From a virus: a DNA stretch of 64,000 bases. Where the stretch lies: the IMG/VR virus record IMGVR_UViG_3300005527_000058, positions 1 through 64,000 of that record. One strand, written 5' to 3'. Below the pieces are notes generated by a model. It made no database searches. It was given only the letters and a program-made list of their open reading frames with translations, and was not told the origin of the DNA. Of the stretch, positions 41,974 to 53,564 are shown piece by piece (position 1 is the stretch's first letter; each line of letters starts with the position of its first letter). A program made the translations under genes and the position numbers.

Positions 41974-44060
41974 TGAGTTGTAATTGTTTATTAGTCAGAA
42001 TTGACCCTAATGATATTAGTTCATCAACAGGTAATACCCTATACACCGATAATACCGTCTTTATTGATGGTTTTTTAGATTGTGAGTCAACCCCTGTTGT
42101 AAATGAATTTACAGATAGAGGGTATTACTGTTATTGTATGACAACTTCCGCAGATTGTAGTATTTGTGCGGGTGACGGATGGGTCGTTTATGACGAAACA
42201 TCTTGCTACAGAGAAATTACAACAGCCGCAACACCTCCTGTATCACCATTATCGGCGGTTGCCACATCATTTTTTGTGTATTCACAATTTGGTAGTTATT
42301 TTTACCAACCAGGATTTTGTCAATGTGGTTCAGGTGCAACATATACTATAGTTACAGGTGTTGATTCGTGGGAAAATGTTGGTGACACTATTTCTGAAGG
42401 CCCTTTAAATAGATGTGCCATTTGGCCAACAACAGGTGGAAGTGCACCACCATTCAACAAATGGTTAGGATTTTCATCTTGTTTATCAGGGATTACTGAA
42501 ACAAAAACATACTGGGTTGGAATTGGGGCTGATGATGATTTTAGACTTGTCTTAGATGGTAATCTTATTGTAGATACTTCTTTACCTCCTAATCCTTTCA
42601 CAACGAGTAACGGTCAATCCTTTAAAAGATGGAACGTATACCCCGTTGAGATTGGTGCAGGTGACCATACTTTGGAGGTTTACGGATTAAATGCTGGTAG
42701 TCAAGGTGGTTTTGGATGTGAGATTTATGATGGTGATTTAGCAACATTAACTGGTTTAACGACTTATGCGGCATTAGAACCTTATATAATATTCACAACA
42801 TCAGGCCAAACAGAATTTACTATAGTTCAAGACACATTAGGTAATTACGATTCATCAGGTTATACTTGTCCTTCAGGATATGTTTATTCTGAATGTAGTG
42901 GAACTTGTGTTTCATATGAATTCTGCGAAACACCAATGTCACCAACACTTTATTATTATCAAGATGATATAATAGTTTCAGGTGAAAGTGTTTTAAGTGA
43001 ATTTGTTTTACAAGAAGAAAATTGTTCTGAAGAAAGTGATTGTTGTGGTGATATATGTAACACATCAGGTTATTGTGTTTCAAATACGGAAAATATATCA
43101 TATGATGATAACTACATTGAGAGTGGTTTACATAACGGTAAACCTTATTGGGTTGGGGAATCTAATGGTTTATTTATTTATTATTCAACAGGTAACACTC
43201 AATGGTGTTTAGCGATGTCTTTAGACGGTCCTTGCTTTCTTTCAGGTAAATCACCTTGTGTTAGTGTTTGTCCTGATTTACTTTCAGAATATTTTTCTGA
43301 AGGAACTTGTTCAACCACAACTACAACAACGTCACCTTGTGATACTTTTGATTTTGAATCGTTATTTAATTGCGAGTTTGAGCCAACCCCTACCCCCACC
43401 CCAACTCAAACAACAACACCCACACCTACCCCAACACCAAGTCCAACAAATGTTTGTGGAGGTGTAAATGTTGGTGCAACTATTTTATCGTTTACGCCAA
43501 CACCAAGCCCGACTCCTACAATAACACCAACACCTTCGGGTATTGTTGAAAGGCCGTGTCAATACTCTGGTGATGTAACATTTAATACGGTTAATGAAAT
43601 GATTAATTGTCCTGTGAGTAAACAATTTCAAGATTGTTACAATGGAACAATGTATTATACCACTAATAACGTAACTATCCCATCAGGAGGGACTTTAGAA
43701 CAATATCAAGTATTCTATTCAACTGTTGACGGATTAACTAAATGTATTTCATATGTTGGGATTACAACTCAAGTAATCGGGGTTAATAATATAATTTTAA
43801 ATGTTGGTCCTTTAGGATTATCTAATTTAGGTGGTTGTGCTGTTTGTACAACTTTTTCTGAGTGTTATACTTATACTGTTAATACAACAAAAGGCAATTC
43901 TATCACATTTGAATATACTCCATGTTGTGGTGAATCATTACCGTCACCATATACTTTTGATGAAGGTTCAATTAGTTTTTGTTCAATTACATACCCTAAC
44001 ATAATTTTAGGTTCACCGATTATATCCGTTACAGCATCCTGTGAAAAGTGTCTCGCATAA
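41973..44060 (+). CDS. Cys-rich surface protein with PA14-like domain and Thr/Pro linkers
   Basis: The 695-aa product starts MSCNCLLVRIDPNDISSS. A region near residues 120-270 has WVGIGADDDFRLVLDG and a DHTLEVYGLNAG turn, as in PA14/lectin-like sugar-binding domains. Several Cys-rich parts follow, then Thr/Pro linkers ([13 protein letters not shown]) near 470 and 510, and a final Cys-rich module (FEYTPCCGESLPS..). There is no signal peptide, so it is probably a virion protein. Likely host surface-binding. Confidence 0.7.
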   Translation: MSCNCLLVRIDPNDISSSTGNTLYTDNTVFIDGFLDCESTPVVNEFTDRGYYCYCMTTSADCSICAGDGWVVYDETSCYREITTAATPPVSPLSAVATSFFVYSQFGSYFYQPGFCQCGSGATYTIVTGVDSWENVGDTISEGPLNRCAIWPTTGGSAPPFNKWLGFSSCLSGITETKTYWVGIGADDDFRLVLDGNLIVDTSLPPNPFTTSNGQSFKRWNVYPVEIGAGDHTLEVYGLNAGSQGGFGCEIYDGDLATLTGLTTYAALEPYIIFTTSGQTEFTIVQDTLGNYDSSGYTCPSGYVYSECSGTCVSYEFCETPMSPTLYYYQDDIIVSGESVLSEFVLQEENCSEESDCCGDICNTSGYCVSNTENISYDDNYIESGLHNGKPYWVGESNGLFIYYSTGNTQWCLAMSLDGPCFLSGKSPCVSVCPDLLSEYFSEGTCSTTTTTTSPCDTFDFESLFNCEFEPTPTPTPTQTTTPTPTPTPSPTNVCGGVNVGATILSFTPTPSPTPTITPTPSGIVERPCQYSGDVTFNTVNEMINCPVSKQFQDCYNGTMYYTTNNVTIPSGGTLEQYQVFYSTVDGLTKCISYVGITTQVIGVNNIILNVGPLGLSNLGGCAVCTTFSECYTYTVNTTKGNSITFEYTPCCGESLPSPYTFDEGSISFCSITYPNIILGSPIISVTASCEKCLA

Positions 44061-44111
44061 ACTTAGTTTTATTCAGATATAAAAAAGTGAATTAAATATT
44101 TATGTAATATA

Positions 44112-47100
44112 ATGACTTCAATTGAAATAAGTAACATATCAGGTTTACCAAACCCATATCAGATTTACGTTTGTGACGTATTTGGTAATCAATGTGTTCT
44201 AATTGCAACAATTAATACTTTAGTACCTCCAAGTACAACATTTTTATTACCCAGTCAATTTGATAGCGCACCTGCAGTTGGTATTAAAATTATAACAAAT
44301 GATGGTTGTGAACGATTTGAAATTGTTTATTGTATATCACTAATTACGACCCCAACCCCAACCCCAACTCCAACACCGACTCCAACACCGACTCCAACTT
44401 CAACTCCAACACCAACTAACACCCCAACTGAAACTCCAACTAACACCCCAACTGAAACTCCAACTAACACCCCAACTGAAACACCTACTAACACCCCAAC
44501 TGAAACACCTACTAACACCCCAACTGAAACACCTACTAACACCCCAACTGAAACACCTACTAACACCCCAACAAAAACTGCAACAAATACACCAACTGAG
44601 ACCCCTACTAACACTCCAACTGAGACGCCAACTAACACTCCAACTGAAACACCAACTAACACACCAACTGAAACTCCGACGAACACACCAACAAAAACTG
44701 CAACAAATACACCTACTGAAACACCAACGAACACACCTACTGAAACTCCGACGAATACACCTACTGAAACTCCTACTCAAACACCGACTAACACAATAAC
44801 ACCAACCAATACTGAGACCCCTACGAACACACCTACGAATACATTAACACCTACTAATACTGAGACTCCTACTCAAACACCGACTAACACAATTACACCA
44901 ACTAATACAATAACTCCAACTAATACTGAAACACCTACTCAAACGCCAACTAATACCATTACCCCAACTCCGACTGAAACACCTACTAATACCCCAACTA
45001 ATACCATTACCCCAACTAATACTGAAACTCCAACGAACACTCCAACGAACACATTAACACCAACCAATACTGAGACCCCTACGAACACCCCAACAAATAC
45101 AATAACACCAACTAACACTGAAACTCCTACACCTACCCCAACTAACACGATAACCCCAACCAATACTGAGACCCCTACTCAAACGCCGACTAACACAATA
45201 ACACCAACCAATACTGAGACCCCTACGAACACCCCTACGAACACAATAACACCAACCAATACTGAGACCCCTACGAACACCCCTACGAACACAATAACAC
45301 CAACTAACACTGAAACTCCCACGAACACCCCTACGAACACAATAACACCAACTAACACTATTACCCCAACTAACACTATTACTCCAACTAACACTGAAAC
45401 ACCTACTCAAACACCAACTAACACAGTCACACCGACAAACACAATCACACCAACAAACACAGAGACACCTACTCAAACGCCAACTAATACCATAACCCCA
45501 ACTAATACTGAAACACCTACTCAAACGCCAACTAACACGATAACCCCAACTAATACTGAGACCCCCACTCAAACACCAACTAATACACCTACGAATACTG
45601 TCACACCAACTAATACTTCAACTCAAACTCCAACAAATACACCTACAAATACTGTTACACCGACAATAACTTCAACACAAACTCCGACTAATACGTCCAC
45701 TAACACAGGTACTCCAACAAATACACCTACAAACACATCAACAAATACACCAACTAATACGCCGACAAATACTATTACCCCAACAAACACATCAACTCAA
45801 ACACCTACGAACACATCAACAAATACTCCAACGAATACCGTTACACCAACAAGAACTGCAACTAACACACCAACGAATACTCCAACTAATACTGTAACCC
45901 CAACAAACACTTCAACCCAAACTCCGACCAACACACCTACAAATACTCCAACGAATACTGTAACGCCAACTAATACTTCCACTCAAACTCCGACTAACAC
46001 ACCTACTAATACTCCAACAAGAACTGTTACACCTACTAACACTATAACACCTACTAATACATCAACTCAAACACCAACCAATACACCTACAAATACTGTA
46101 ACATCTACTATCACCCCTACAAATACACCTACAAATACTTTAACACCAACCAACACTATTACTCAAACCCCTACGAACACACCTACAAACACAATTACAC
46201 CTACAGGTACAATAACACAAACTCCAACCAATACACCGACTAATACTTTAACACCAACGAACACATTAACTCAGACACCAACAAACACTCCTACAAATAC
46301 CGTAACTCCAACTATTACTTCAACTCAAACTCCGACTAACACACCAACAAGAACTGTTACACCTACTAATACTCCAACGAATACCTCAACTAATACTCCT
46401 ACTAACACTATAACACCGACAAATACACCAACTAATACGCCAACAAACACGATAACAAATACTGTTACACCTACTAACACCTCAACAAATACACCAACAA
46501 ATACCGCAACGAATACACCAACAAATACCGTTACTCCTACTAACACTCCTACTAACACTCCTACTAACACTCCTACGAATACCTCAACGAATACCCCTAC
46601 AAGAACATCCACACCAACTAATACCCCTACAAGAACCGCAACGAATACACCAACTAATACCCCTACAAATACTGTAACACCAACTCAAACAAGTACTCAG
46701 ACACCAACTCAAACAAATACTCAGACACCAACTAACACTTCAACTAATACTGTAACACCAACACCAACTCAATACCCATGTAATTGTATTGACTTTTTAG
46801 ATACAACAATAGAGGGTTTTATCACATATAGTTATGTTGATTGTTCAAATGTTACCGTTACAGGTGTTACAAATCCAGGTAATGATTCATTTAGAGTTTG
46901 TGGTAGTAATCCTATTGTTAGTAGTCCTAAATTAGAATTCACTATAGGTGGATTTTGTTCTGGAGGTATATGTCCAACACCAACTCCAACACCAACACCA
47001 ACTAATACTCCGACTAATACTCCGACTAATACAAATACTCCGACTAATACACCTACAAGAACATCTACACCAACTAACACTCCGACAAGAACCTCAACTA

Positions 47101-49364
47101 ACACCCCGACCAATACGGTGACGCCAACAAGAACACCAACTAATACACCAACTCCTACCCAAACACCTACCCAAACACCTACTAACACTATAACAAACAC
47201 ACCTACAAGGACATCAACACCTACAAGGACATCAACAAACACACCTACAAGGACATCAACACCTACAAATACACCTACAAGAACATCAACACCTACAAAC
47301 ACACCTACATTAACTGAAACCCCTTCACAATTCTGTTTTTCATTCCCTTCAAATCAGACAAATATTATAATTAACGATAATACAACCGCATCAGTATACC
47401 CTATAACTTTTACAGTATCAGGTTTAGTTACACCAATTACAGATGTTAAATTTGTACTTAGTGGTTATTCTCACAATGCGGTTGGGGACGTTGGGATGGT
47501 TTTAGTTGCACCTGATAATTCAACTTATTCATTAATTGCGGGTAGAATAGGTGGTGTTACAACCGCAACTAATGTAACAGTTACATTAACGTCTTTCTCA
47601 ACGCCTGATTGGAATGGATTTAGTTCAGGTACATTTGGTAATAACTCTACAATACAAAACTCAATGACGTTTAGTGCCCCTTGTCCAGTACCTCCTTTGG
47701 TGGCTCCTGGTAACTCACCTGAGTTTACTGTATTTGACGGAATACAACCACCAAATTCAAATGGTACTTGGTCATTATATATCCAAGATTTTGCGGTAGT
47801 AGATGCTGGTACGTTATCAAGCGCAACTTTAATAATCTGTACTGATGATGTAACTCCTACACCAACACCAAGTAACACTCAAACACCTACTAATACTGCA
47901 ACACCTACAAGGACACCTACTAATACTGTAACACCTACAAGGACACCTACTAACACACCAACCAATACCTCAACAAATACACCTACAAGAACCGTTACAC
48001 CAACCAATACCTCAACAAATACACCTACAAGAACCGTTACTCCAACAAATACTCCAACCAACACACCTACAAGAACTTCAACTAATACCCCAACTAATAC
48101 TGTAACACCTACAAGGACACCTACTAACACACCAACCAATACCTCAACAAATACACCAACAAATACACCTACAAGAACCGTTACACCAACCAATACCTCA
48201 ACAAATACACCTACAAGAACCGTTACTCCAACAAGAACACCAACAAATACACCTACAAGAACTTCAACTAATACCCCAACTAATACTGTAACACCAACAA
48301 ATACACCTACCAACACACCTACCAACACACCTACAAGAACCGTTACTCCAACAAGAACACCATCCAATACACCTACAAGAACCGTTACTCCAACAAGAAC
48401 ACCTACTAATACACCAACAAGAACTCTTACTCCAACAAGAACACCAACAAATACACCTACAAGAACCGTTACTCCAACAAGAACACCAACACCAACACCA
48501 ACTTGTAGTTGTCTTCAGTATGAATTGGTGTCAAACTCATTTCCTGCGAATACAACATTTACATTTACCCCTTGTTGTGATGAGGCCGCAACATCACCAA
48601 TTATTATAAATAATTTTCAGAGTCCTGTATATGTATGTTCCAGTACTACCCCATCCCGTTCAGGTGCTGGGTCTGTAACAGCCGTGGGGTGTTGTCCAAG
48701 TTGTAATCTAACTCAGTCAGGATTAGTTTTATGGTATGATGCGGGTAATGAAAATTCTTATTCAGGGAGTACCAATTTACTTGATTTAACAACAAATAAT
48801 AACGATACCGTCTTAAGTTCGGGTGTTACGTATTTTCCAAATATACCTCAAGTTTATGGTAGTTTACTTTTTGATGGTGCTGGTGATGATGGGTTAGATG
48901 GTAATAACGCATCAATACAATTATCAACGGGTTGTACTGTTGAGGCGTTTATTAGACCAACAGGGTTTACTAATAGCCCTAATATAATTTCAAAAGATAG
49001 TAATAACGGTTATAGATTGAGAATTAATACATCGGGAAATATTAATTTTATTGCTGATGGTTCGGCAATTAATTATACATCATCACCAACAGTATTAACC
49101 GCAAATACATGGGCTCACGTTGTTGCAACACACGGCCCAAGTGGTGGTAATTTATATCTTAACGGTACTTCAGTTGGTAGTAATGGGGACCCTTTTGGGA
49201 CAGTTACAAACGTTTCTAGTTTACGGGTTGGTAGGTTCCAAGCAGGTTCGCCTCAAGAATATTTCCAAGGTTATATCGCTATTATTAGAATATATAACAG
49301 AGAATTAAGCTCTACTGAGGTCACCAATAATTTTAATTCAGAAAAAGATAGATTTGGTTTATGA
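44112..49364 (+). CDS. giant Thr/Pro-repeat virion adhesin with P-domain and LamG-like domain
   Basis: The 1750-aa protein has: an attachment-like N-terminus (1-75), a roughly 800-residue Thr/Pro/Asn linker of TNTPT-type units, a Cys-rich module (~888-955), a second linker, a P-domain (proprotein-convertase type, ~1074-1246, with [19 protein letters not shown] and [10 protein letters not shown]), a third linker, another Cys-rich module (~1465-1535) and a C-terminal LamG/concanavalin-like domain (~1535-1750, [10 protein letters not shown] and [13 protein letters not shown]). It lacks a signal peptide. A long flexible stalk carrying host-binding heads is the natural reading. Minus-strand frames across the repeats are artefacts. 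Confidence 0.8.
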   Translation: MTSIEISNISGLPNPYQIYVCDVFGNQCVLIATINTLVPPSTTFLLPSQFDSAPAVGIKIITNDGCERFEIVYCISLITTPTPTPTPTPTPTPTPTSTPTPTNTPTETPTNTPTETPTNTPTETPTNTPTETPTNTPTETPTNTPTETPTNTPTKTATNTPTETPTNTPTETPTNTPTETPTNTPTETPTNTPTKTATNTPTETPTNTPTETPTNTPTETPTQTPTNTITPTNTETPTNTPTNTLTPTNTETPTQTPTNTITPTNTITPTNTETPTQTPTNTITPTPTETPTNTPTNTITPTNTETPTNTPTNTLTPTNTETPTNTPTNTITPTNTETPTPTPTNTITPTNTETPTQTPTNTITPTNTETPTNTPTNTITPTNTETPTNTPTNTITPTNTETPTNTPTNTITPTNTITPTNTITPTNTETPTQTPTNTVTPTNTITPTNTETPTQTPTNTITPTNTETPTQTPTNTITPTNTETPTQTPTNTPTNTVTPTNTSTQTPTNTPTNTVTPTITSTQTPTNTSTNTGTPTNTPTNTSTNTPTNTPTNTITPTNTSTQTPTNTSTNTPTNTVTPTRTATNTPTNTPTNTVTPTNTSTQTPTNTPTNTPTNTVTPTNTSTQTPTNTPTNTPTRTVTPTNTITPTNTSTQTPTNTPTNTVTSTITPTNTPTNTLTPTNTITQTPTNTPTNTITPTGTITQTPTNTPTNTLTPTNTLTQTPTNTPTNTVTPTITSTQTPTNTPTRTVTPTNTPTNTSTNTPTNTITPTNTPTNTPTNTITNTVTPTNTSTNTPTNTATNTPTNTVTPTNTPTNTPTNTPTNTSTNTPTRTSTPTNTPTRTATNTPTNTPTNTVTPTQTSTQTPTQTNTQTPTNTSTNTVTPTPTQYPCNCIDFLDTTIEGFITYSYVDCSNVTVTGVTNPGNDSFRVCGSNPIVSSPKLEFTIGGFCSGGICPTPTPTPTPTNTPTNTPTNTNTPTNTPTRTSTPTNTPTRTSTNTPTNTVTPTRTPTNTPTPTQTPTQTPTNTITNTPTRTSTPTRTSTNTPTRTSTPTNTPTRTSTPTNTPTLTETPSQFCFSFPSNQTNIIINDNTTASVYPITFTVSGLVTPITDVKFVLSGYSHNAVGDVGMVLVAPDNSTYSLIAGRIGGVTTATNVTVTLTSFSTPDWNGFSSGTFGNNSTIQNSMTFSAPCPVPPLVAPGNSPEFTVFDGIQPPNSNGTWSLYIQDFAVVDAGTLSSATLIICTDDVTPTPTPSNTQTPTNTATPTRTPTNTVTPTRTPTNTPTNTSTNTPTRTVTPTNTSTNTPTRTVTPTNTPTNTPTRTSTNTPTNTVTPTRTPTNTPTNTSTNTPTNTPTRTVTPTNTSTNTPTRTVTPTRTPTNTPTRTSTNTPTNTVTPTNTPTNTPTNTPTRTVTPTRTPSNTPTRTVTPTRTPTNTPTRTLTPTRTPTNTPTRTVTPTRTPTPTPTCSCLQYELVSNSFPANTTFTFTPCCDEAATSPIIINNFQSPVYVCSSTTPSRSGAGSVTAVGCCPSCNLTQSGLVLWYDAGNENSYSGSTNLLDLTTNNNDTVLSSGVTYFPNIPQVYGSLLFDGAGDDGLDGNNASIQLSTGCTVEAFIRPTGFTNSPNIISKDSNNGYRLRINTSGNINFIADGSAINYTSSPTVLTANTWAHVVATHGPSGGNLYLNGTSVGSNGDPFGTVTNVSSLRVGRFQAGSPQEYFQGYIAIIRIYNRELSSTEVTNNFNSEKDRFGL
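44343..46765 (+). repeat. Thr/Pro/Asn repeat block 1
   Basis: Bases encode degenerate four-residue units (mainly Thr-Asn-Thr-Pro and Thr-Glu-Thr-Pro), with a 12-base period and higher-order 24- and 48-base arrangements. Codons vary synonymously within the block, so the DNA copies are not identical. Confidence 0.9.
46975..47325 (+). repeat. Thr/Pro repeat block 2
   Basis: A shorter block of the same TNTPT-type units between a Cys-rich module and the P-domain, with more Thr-Arg-Thr units than block 1. Confidence 0.85.
47854..48500 (+). repeat. Thr/Pro repeat block 3
   Basis: The third linker, rich in Thr-Arg-Thr-Pro units, with several near-identical 60-base stretches. It leads into the last Cys-rich module. 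Confidence 0.85.
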
Positions 49365-49600
49365 GAAAGTATTTAATTATTTTAACATCAGAACTTAGCA
49401 AAGTTGATTTTAATCAAATTTTAGAAAGAAGTATTTCTGAATTGGGATTTAGTATTGACGGTACTAAAACTTTTATAAGATGGCAATCGGAAACTGACCC
49501 TACATTTCTTATTGATTTAAGTTATATGGAAGGTCCGTATAATAACTCAGAAATGATTACTATTTTATCAGGTCCAGAATGGTTTACTGAAAGTGTATAA
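49361..49600 (+). CDS. small protein after the giant adhesin
   Basis: The 79-aa product ([20 protein letters not shown]) overlaps the adhesin stop by four bases (ATGA) and ends immediately before the RuvC-like gene on the other strand. It has ILTSEL/IDGTKTFIRWQ strands, no signal peptide and no recognised family. Confidence 0.65.
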   Translation: MRKYLIILTSELSKVDFNQILERSISELGFSIDGTKTFIRWQSETDPTFLIDLSYMEGPYNNSEMITILSGPEWFTESV

Positions 49601-50209
49601 TTACCAAACTTCAAGTTGTTTCATATAACCAAGGACACAACAATAGGCATCTGTTTGGTCAAAATTTTCTTTTTTAAGGGTATTGTTCTTAGTATACAAC
49701 CATTGAATTTGTGGTTCAAGTTTTGCAACTTTTTCCCATATAATCATTTTCTTATCAATATCTTTTGGTAAACCACCAAATAAAACATATTTCCCTTTAT
49801 CATTTTGTTGGACTAGTTCAGGAAATGCAAACTTTCTTGAATTATACGTAGAAATAAACTCAGGTACAATCCCTAACATATCATATATTTCTTTACAAAG
49901 AAAACTATTAAATCTTAATAGGGTTTGGACCGTATTAATATTGTTTGAATTCAATAATGGTTCTTCTATAATGACTTTAACGATACCTAAATTTTTATAT
50001 TCAAGTAATTTGGTTCTAAATATCTCGGCCTTTAATAATAGTTCTTTTATTTTACTATTCTCACCATTATCTTTTGATTTTGGTCTTGGCGATATGTGAG
50101 TCAATTCTAATAATTCTTGATTTTTTATATCAAATAACGCCCACCCTATGGTACGAGTTGAGATATCTAAACCCAAAACTTTTGGGCTTTCTTTTAAGGT
50201 TTTACTCAT
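49601..50209 (-). CDS. RuvC-like Holliday junction resolvase
   Basis: From the ATG at 50209 the protein is 202 aa with an RNase H fold: LGLDISTRTIGWALF carries the first Asp near 14, VIIEEPLLNSNN the Glu near 80, and FDQTDAYCCVLGY the acidic pair near 185. These residues match RuvC-type active sites. It would resolve branched DNA made in recombination-dependent replication and packaging. It is convergent with the surface-protein cluster. Confidence 0.8.
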   Translation of the reverse strand: MSKTLKESPKVLGLDISTRTIGWALFDIKNQELLELTHISPRPKSKDNGENSKIKELLLKAEIFRTKLLEYKNLGIVKVIIEEPLLNSNNINTVQTLLRFNSFLCKEIYDMLGIVPEFISTYNSRKFAFPELVQQNDKGKYVLFGGLPKDIDKKMIIWEKVAKLEPQIQWLYTKNNTLKKENFDQTDAYCCVLGYMKQLEVW

Positions 50210-50213
50210 AATT

Positions 50214-52649
50214 TTAAAAATCAAATTTTATAACAAATTGCTGAATCCCTTGTCTTGGTGTTGGTGATTGCAATTTTGATATAATCATAAGCTCTTTTTT
50301 AGAATTATAAAGTCCAACTTCAGTTATGTAAGATGTTGTACCATTGACCCATCCAGGGTTTGAACTTGCTTGGAATTCGGCTTGACTTAAATTAATTTTG
50401 TACCTCATCTCATATATAGTTGCTTGAATATCCGTTTCAAGTGTTCCATAAAAATAAAACTCATCACCAAAATTAAGTTGGGTACCAGTATCACCAAGTG
50501 TTGTTAAATCAAGATAATCACTTAAATCATAAGTGGGGGCATTGTTATATAAATCATCAGTAATCACAAATGTTGTACCTGTCAATCCATCTTGAGTAAT
50601 GTGACCATTAATTGTGGTTGCAGATAATAAATCGGTGAAATCAATAATTTTCCAATCCGTAGGGTCAGGTCTTCCATCACCAGTTACTTTTTGACAAATT
50701 ATTTCAAATTTGGTTCCTAAATATCCTGTTGTAATATCACAATTCGTCGGACAAATGGTTGTTGTAGTTGTTGTATAGACACTTGTTGTGGTAGTTGTTG
50801 TAGATGGATTGTACGGTTGGTAATTTAAACACCCAAATTCACCTCCGAATCTCACCGCAACATTTTGTGATGAAATATCATTACAATTTAGATTAGGACC
50901 CTGTTGTTTAATGTAATAATTGCAATGTAATGAATTGGTAAATGACATATCATTACTTAATCTATAAGTAACATACATATATTCAGTATTACCCGTTAAA
51001 ACTCCTTGGGTTGATTGACTTTCACTTCCACAAGTATTAGGTGTAACTAAAGATGTTTTAGGTGCTGGTAATGTCCAGTTTCTATTTGATTTATACGACA
51101 TTGCAGCTATAATCTCCTCATCGTCTATAACCACAATTTTGTGGTCAGGAAATACTTTCCCAATTCTATTAGGTAATCCGTTACTATTAGGGTTAGTATC
51201 CCAAAGATGATAGTAACGAATACCAGGTAAATTCATATCAATGTTTTTCTTAGACTCAATATATTCTACTTGAAATAAATCAAACTCCTCAAATCCTGGA
51301 GGGTCCACATAAAAACATTGCCCTTGACAACAATCAGGGTTTTTATGCCACATTAACCAAGGTAAACACATTTTAAAATTTCTTGCTTGTCCTAAAGTAT
51401 CTTCAGGTACATTCGGGTCTAATGGTTCTAATGCGAATTTTTCACCATAAACAAAATCAATAGTTTGATTAGTGTAATGAATAATAGCAATAGCCTTTTG
51501 TTCTTCAGGTGTTACCACAACCTTTTCATCAAATGAATTATAAAAATATACCGAATCAGTATCGGTCTGACCTGAACTTGATTGATACCCCAAATATTCT
51601 TTAGTTCCAATATAATCAACCGAACCAAAGTCACTAAATCCTTTATATACCGAATTATTAATACCAGCTAAAGTTTCTGACCAAGGAATATTCATATTCC
51701 ATATCTTAACATCTAATTGGTCAGTATTACAAACTGATTCAAAATCAATCACATCAATTCCAAAATGTTGTAAGGGAGTTTCACTATCATAAAAAGGTAC
51801 CATTGCTGGTGGGTATATTAAAGTTCGGGAATAACAATTCCCCAACAAATAAGTAAAGTCAGGTGTAGGTCTATCTAATGTGATTTGGTTATGACATACA
51901 TCAATAATCCTATATGTTAATATTGGATAACAGCTATACATTGACATCGCACAATTAGGTACTTCTACAGGGGTCGGTGTTGGGAACACTGTTGTTGTAG
52001 TAGTAGTTGTTTCACAAGGTATTGTTGTCGTTGTCGTTGTGGTTGGTGGTATAGTGGTGGTTGTGGTTGTTGTGGTAGTTTCAGTGCCACACCCACAATC
52101 TTGTTTAGCCATACCATCATAATATATTGTAATAAAATCACCAACTTGAGGTAATCTACCTATATTTAGGTTACAACCAGAATAAATAATTTCAATGATA
52201 TTTGACCCATTTAATGTAGTCATATCAACTATATAATTAGAGTTAATAGTATGACTATTATCAGTATAAGCACTCCAAGATGTAAAATCATTAACCGTAA
52301 TTCCCGTAAAAAAACCTCTAGGCTCCGCCCTATTATATACAGGACTTACTACTGAATCCATATAAGGAATCCCATAAGTATTACCCGTAAAACCATCAAC
52401 GTAGTAAGGATATTTAACATTTTGTTTGTTTGATTGAGGAACTCCACTTGAATTTTGAGCATTAAATGCTGGTTCCAATATCATCGTATTATATTGGTTA
52501 TACGAACTTGGTAATACATCATATGACACCTCACTATCCCCAATTTGGAAATATGAAATATTAAAATTACCTTCGGATAACCTTTGTCTTCCCGTATCAG
52601 TTAACCTACTATTAATTAACGCTGATGTATTTTTTATTATATAACTCAT
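50214..52649 (-). CDS. baseplate/tail protein with poly-Thr linkers
   Basis: The 811-aa protein starts MSYIIKNTSALINSRLTDTG and RLSEGNFNISYFQIGDSEV, a layout seen in phage baseplate proteins. The C-terminus has SYITEVGLYNSKKELMIIS, like the tail-collar domain family. Two poly-Thr stretches (near residue 190 and 630) interrupt Cys-rich parts. It probably joins tail fibres to the baseplate. Confidence 0.7.
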   Translation of the reverse strand: MSYIIKNTSALINSRLTDTGRQRLSEGNFNISYFQIGDSEVSYDVLPSSYNQYNTMILEPAFNAQNSSGVPQSNKQNVKYPYYVDGFTGNTYGIPYMDSVVSPVYNRAEPRGFFTGITVNDFTSWSAYTDNSHTINSNYIVDMTTLNGSNIIEIIYSGCNLNIGRLPQVGDFITIYYDGMAKQDCGCGTETTTTTTTTTIPPTTTTTTTIPCETTTTTTTVFPTPTPVEVPNCAMSMYSCYPILTYRIIDVCHNQITLDRPTPDFTYLLGNCYSRTLIYPPAMVPFYDSETPLQHFGIDVIDFESVCNTDQLDVKIWNMNIPWSETLAGINNSVYKGFSDFGSVDYIGTKEYLGYQSSSGQTDTDSVYFYNSFDEKVVVTPEEQKAIAIIHYTNQTIDFVYGEKFALEPLDPNVPEDTLGQARNFKMCLPWLMWHKNPDCCQGQCFYVDPPGFEEFDLFQVEYIESKKNIDMNLPGIRYYHLWDTNPNSNGLPNRIGKVFPDHKIVVIDDEEIIAAMSYKSNRNWTLPAPKTSLVTPNTCGSESQSTQGVLTGNTEYMYVTYRLSNDMSFTNSLHCNYYIKQQGPNLNCNDISSQNVAVRFGGEFGCLNYQPYNPSTTTTTTSVYTTTTTTICPTNCDITTGYLGTKFEIICQKVTGDGRPDPTDWKIIDFTDLLSATTINGHITQDGLTGTTFVITDDLYNNAPTYDLSDYLDLTTLGDTGTQLNFGDEFYFYGTLETDIQATIYEMRYKINLSQAEFQASSNPGWVNGTTSYITEVGLYNSKKELMIISKLQSPTPRQGIQQFVIKFDF

Positions 52650-52679
52650 ATTTTATTTATAAATATCTTATTTTAAAAA

Positions 52680-53537
52680 TTAGCAAGGTATTCCTATAAC
52701 TGTTATATTATTGCTAGCGACGATAGTACCCAATGAATCCTTTATTTGTGGTGAATATAACCCATTACATATTCCTTGGAATATTGGGCTACTCACCCAA
52801 GTAACCCCCCCATCTATGGAGTATTGATAAGGTGGTACCCCTCCGCCACCAGTAATTGTGATAGAATTTAAACAACTGTAATCACAACCTTTATAATTAA
52901 CACTTGCACTTATGGTTAAATTATCATTATTTTGACATTCACCTTCGTAAACAGTTACACTTCCATCAACACCTAATATGTTCCAACCACTTAATGGTGG
53001 GTATGCTGGGTTATTATTTATAACAACTAAATTAGTTAATGTGTCAACCAATTCCCATCTGTTGTCAACTGTATCCCATATTATAGAATATAACATATCA
53101 TCTGAAATCCAAGTTGGGTATCCGTCATATAATCCATTAGGGTTAAAGTGAATTAGCAAGTTAACTTCAGTAACTTGTTTACCAACATAATCGTAATATG
53201 AAATAACCATACAAAAATCATAAGTTGGTTGAGATGTTGTTGTTGATGTTGTTGTGGTAGTAGTTGTCCCCTGAGTTGTTAGAACACAAGTTGTATTAAT
53301 AATAAAATCACCATAATAATCAGTTATTGTTGCCGAATAAGACCCTTCCGACAGATTATCTATTGAAACTGTATTATTCCCATTTTCCCACACAATATTA
53401 TATGGTGGTGTCCCTCCTGTTATAATTAAAGTTGCGGTACCGTTAGATGCTCTAGGTTTACTAGGATTAGTCACAACACATACCACACCCATAGGGAAAA
53501 TGGTTATAGGTGAACATTCATTAACGTTTTCTGACAT
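52680..53537 (-). CDS. SprB-like-repeat tail protein
   Basis: The 285-aa product has at least two SprB-like units with the GGTPPYNIVWENGNNT / LSEGSYSATITD and GGGVPPYQYSIDGG patterns, a poly-Thr linker (TTTTTTSTTTS) in between and no signal peptide. SprB repeats belong to Flavobacterium gliding adhesins and related surface proteins. Here they are presumably host-surface binders in the virion. Confidence 0.65.
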   Translation of the reverse strand: MSENVNECSPITIFPMGVVCVVTNPSKPRASNGTATLIITGGTPPYNIVWENGNNTVSIDNLSEGSYSATITDYYGDFIINTTCVLTTQGTTTTTTTSTTTSQPTYDFCMVISYYDYVGKQVTEVNLLIHFNPNGLYDGYPTWISDDMLYSIIWDTVDNRWELVDTLTNLVVINNNPAYPPLSGWNILGVDGSVTVYEGECQNNDNLTISASVNYKGCDYSCLNSITITGGGGVPPYQYSIDGGVTWVSSPIFQGICNGLYSPQIKDSLGTIVASNNITVIGIPC

Positions 53538-53564
53538 TACAGTTTTTTTTATATAAATAATGTG

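Noticed and set aside
44327-48367. Several long minus-strand Val/Gly-rich frames
   Set aside because: They mirror the Thr/Pro repeats of the plus-strand gene and carry no independent start or motif.
44343-48500. CRISPR-like array
   Set aside because: The repeats are short, coding, degenerate and lack spacers of regular length.
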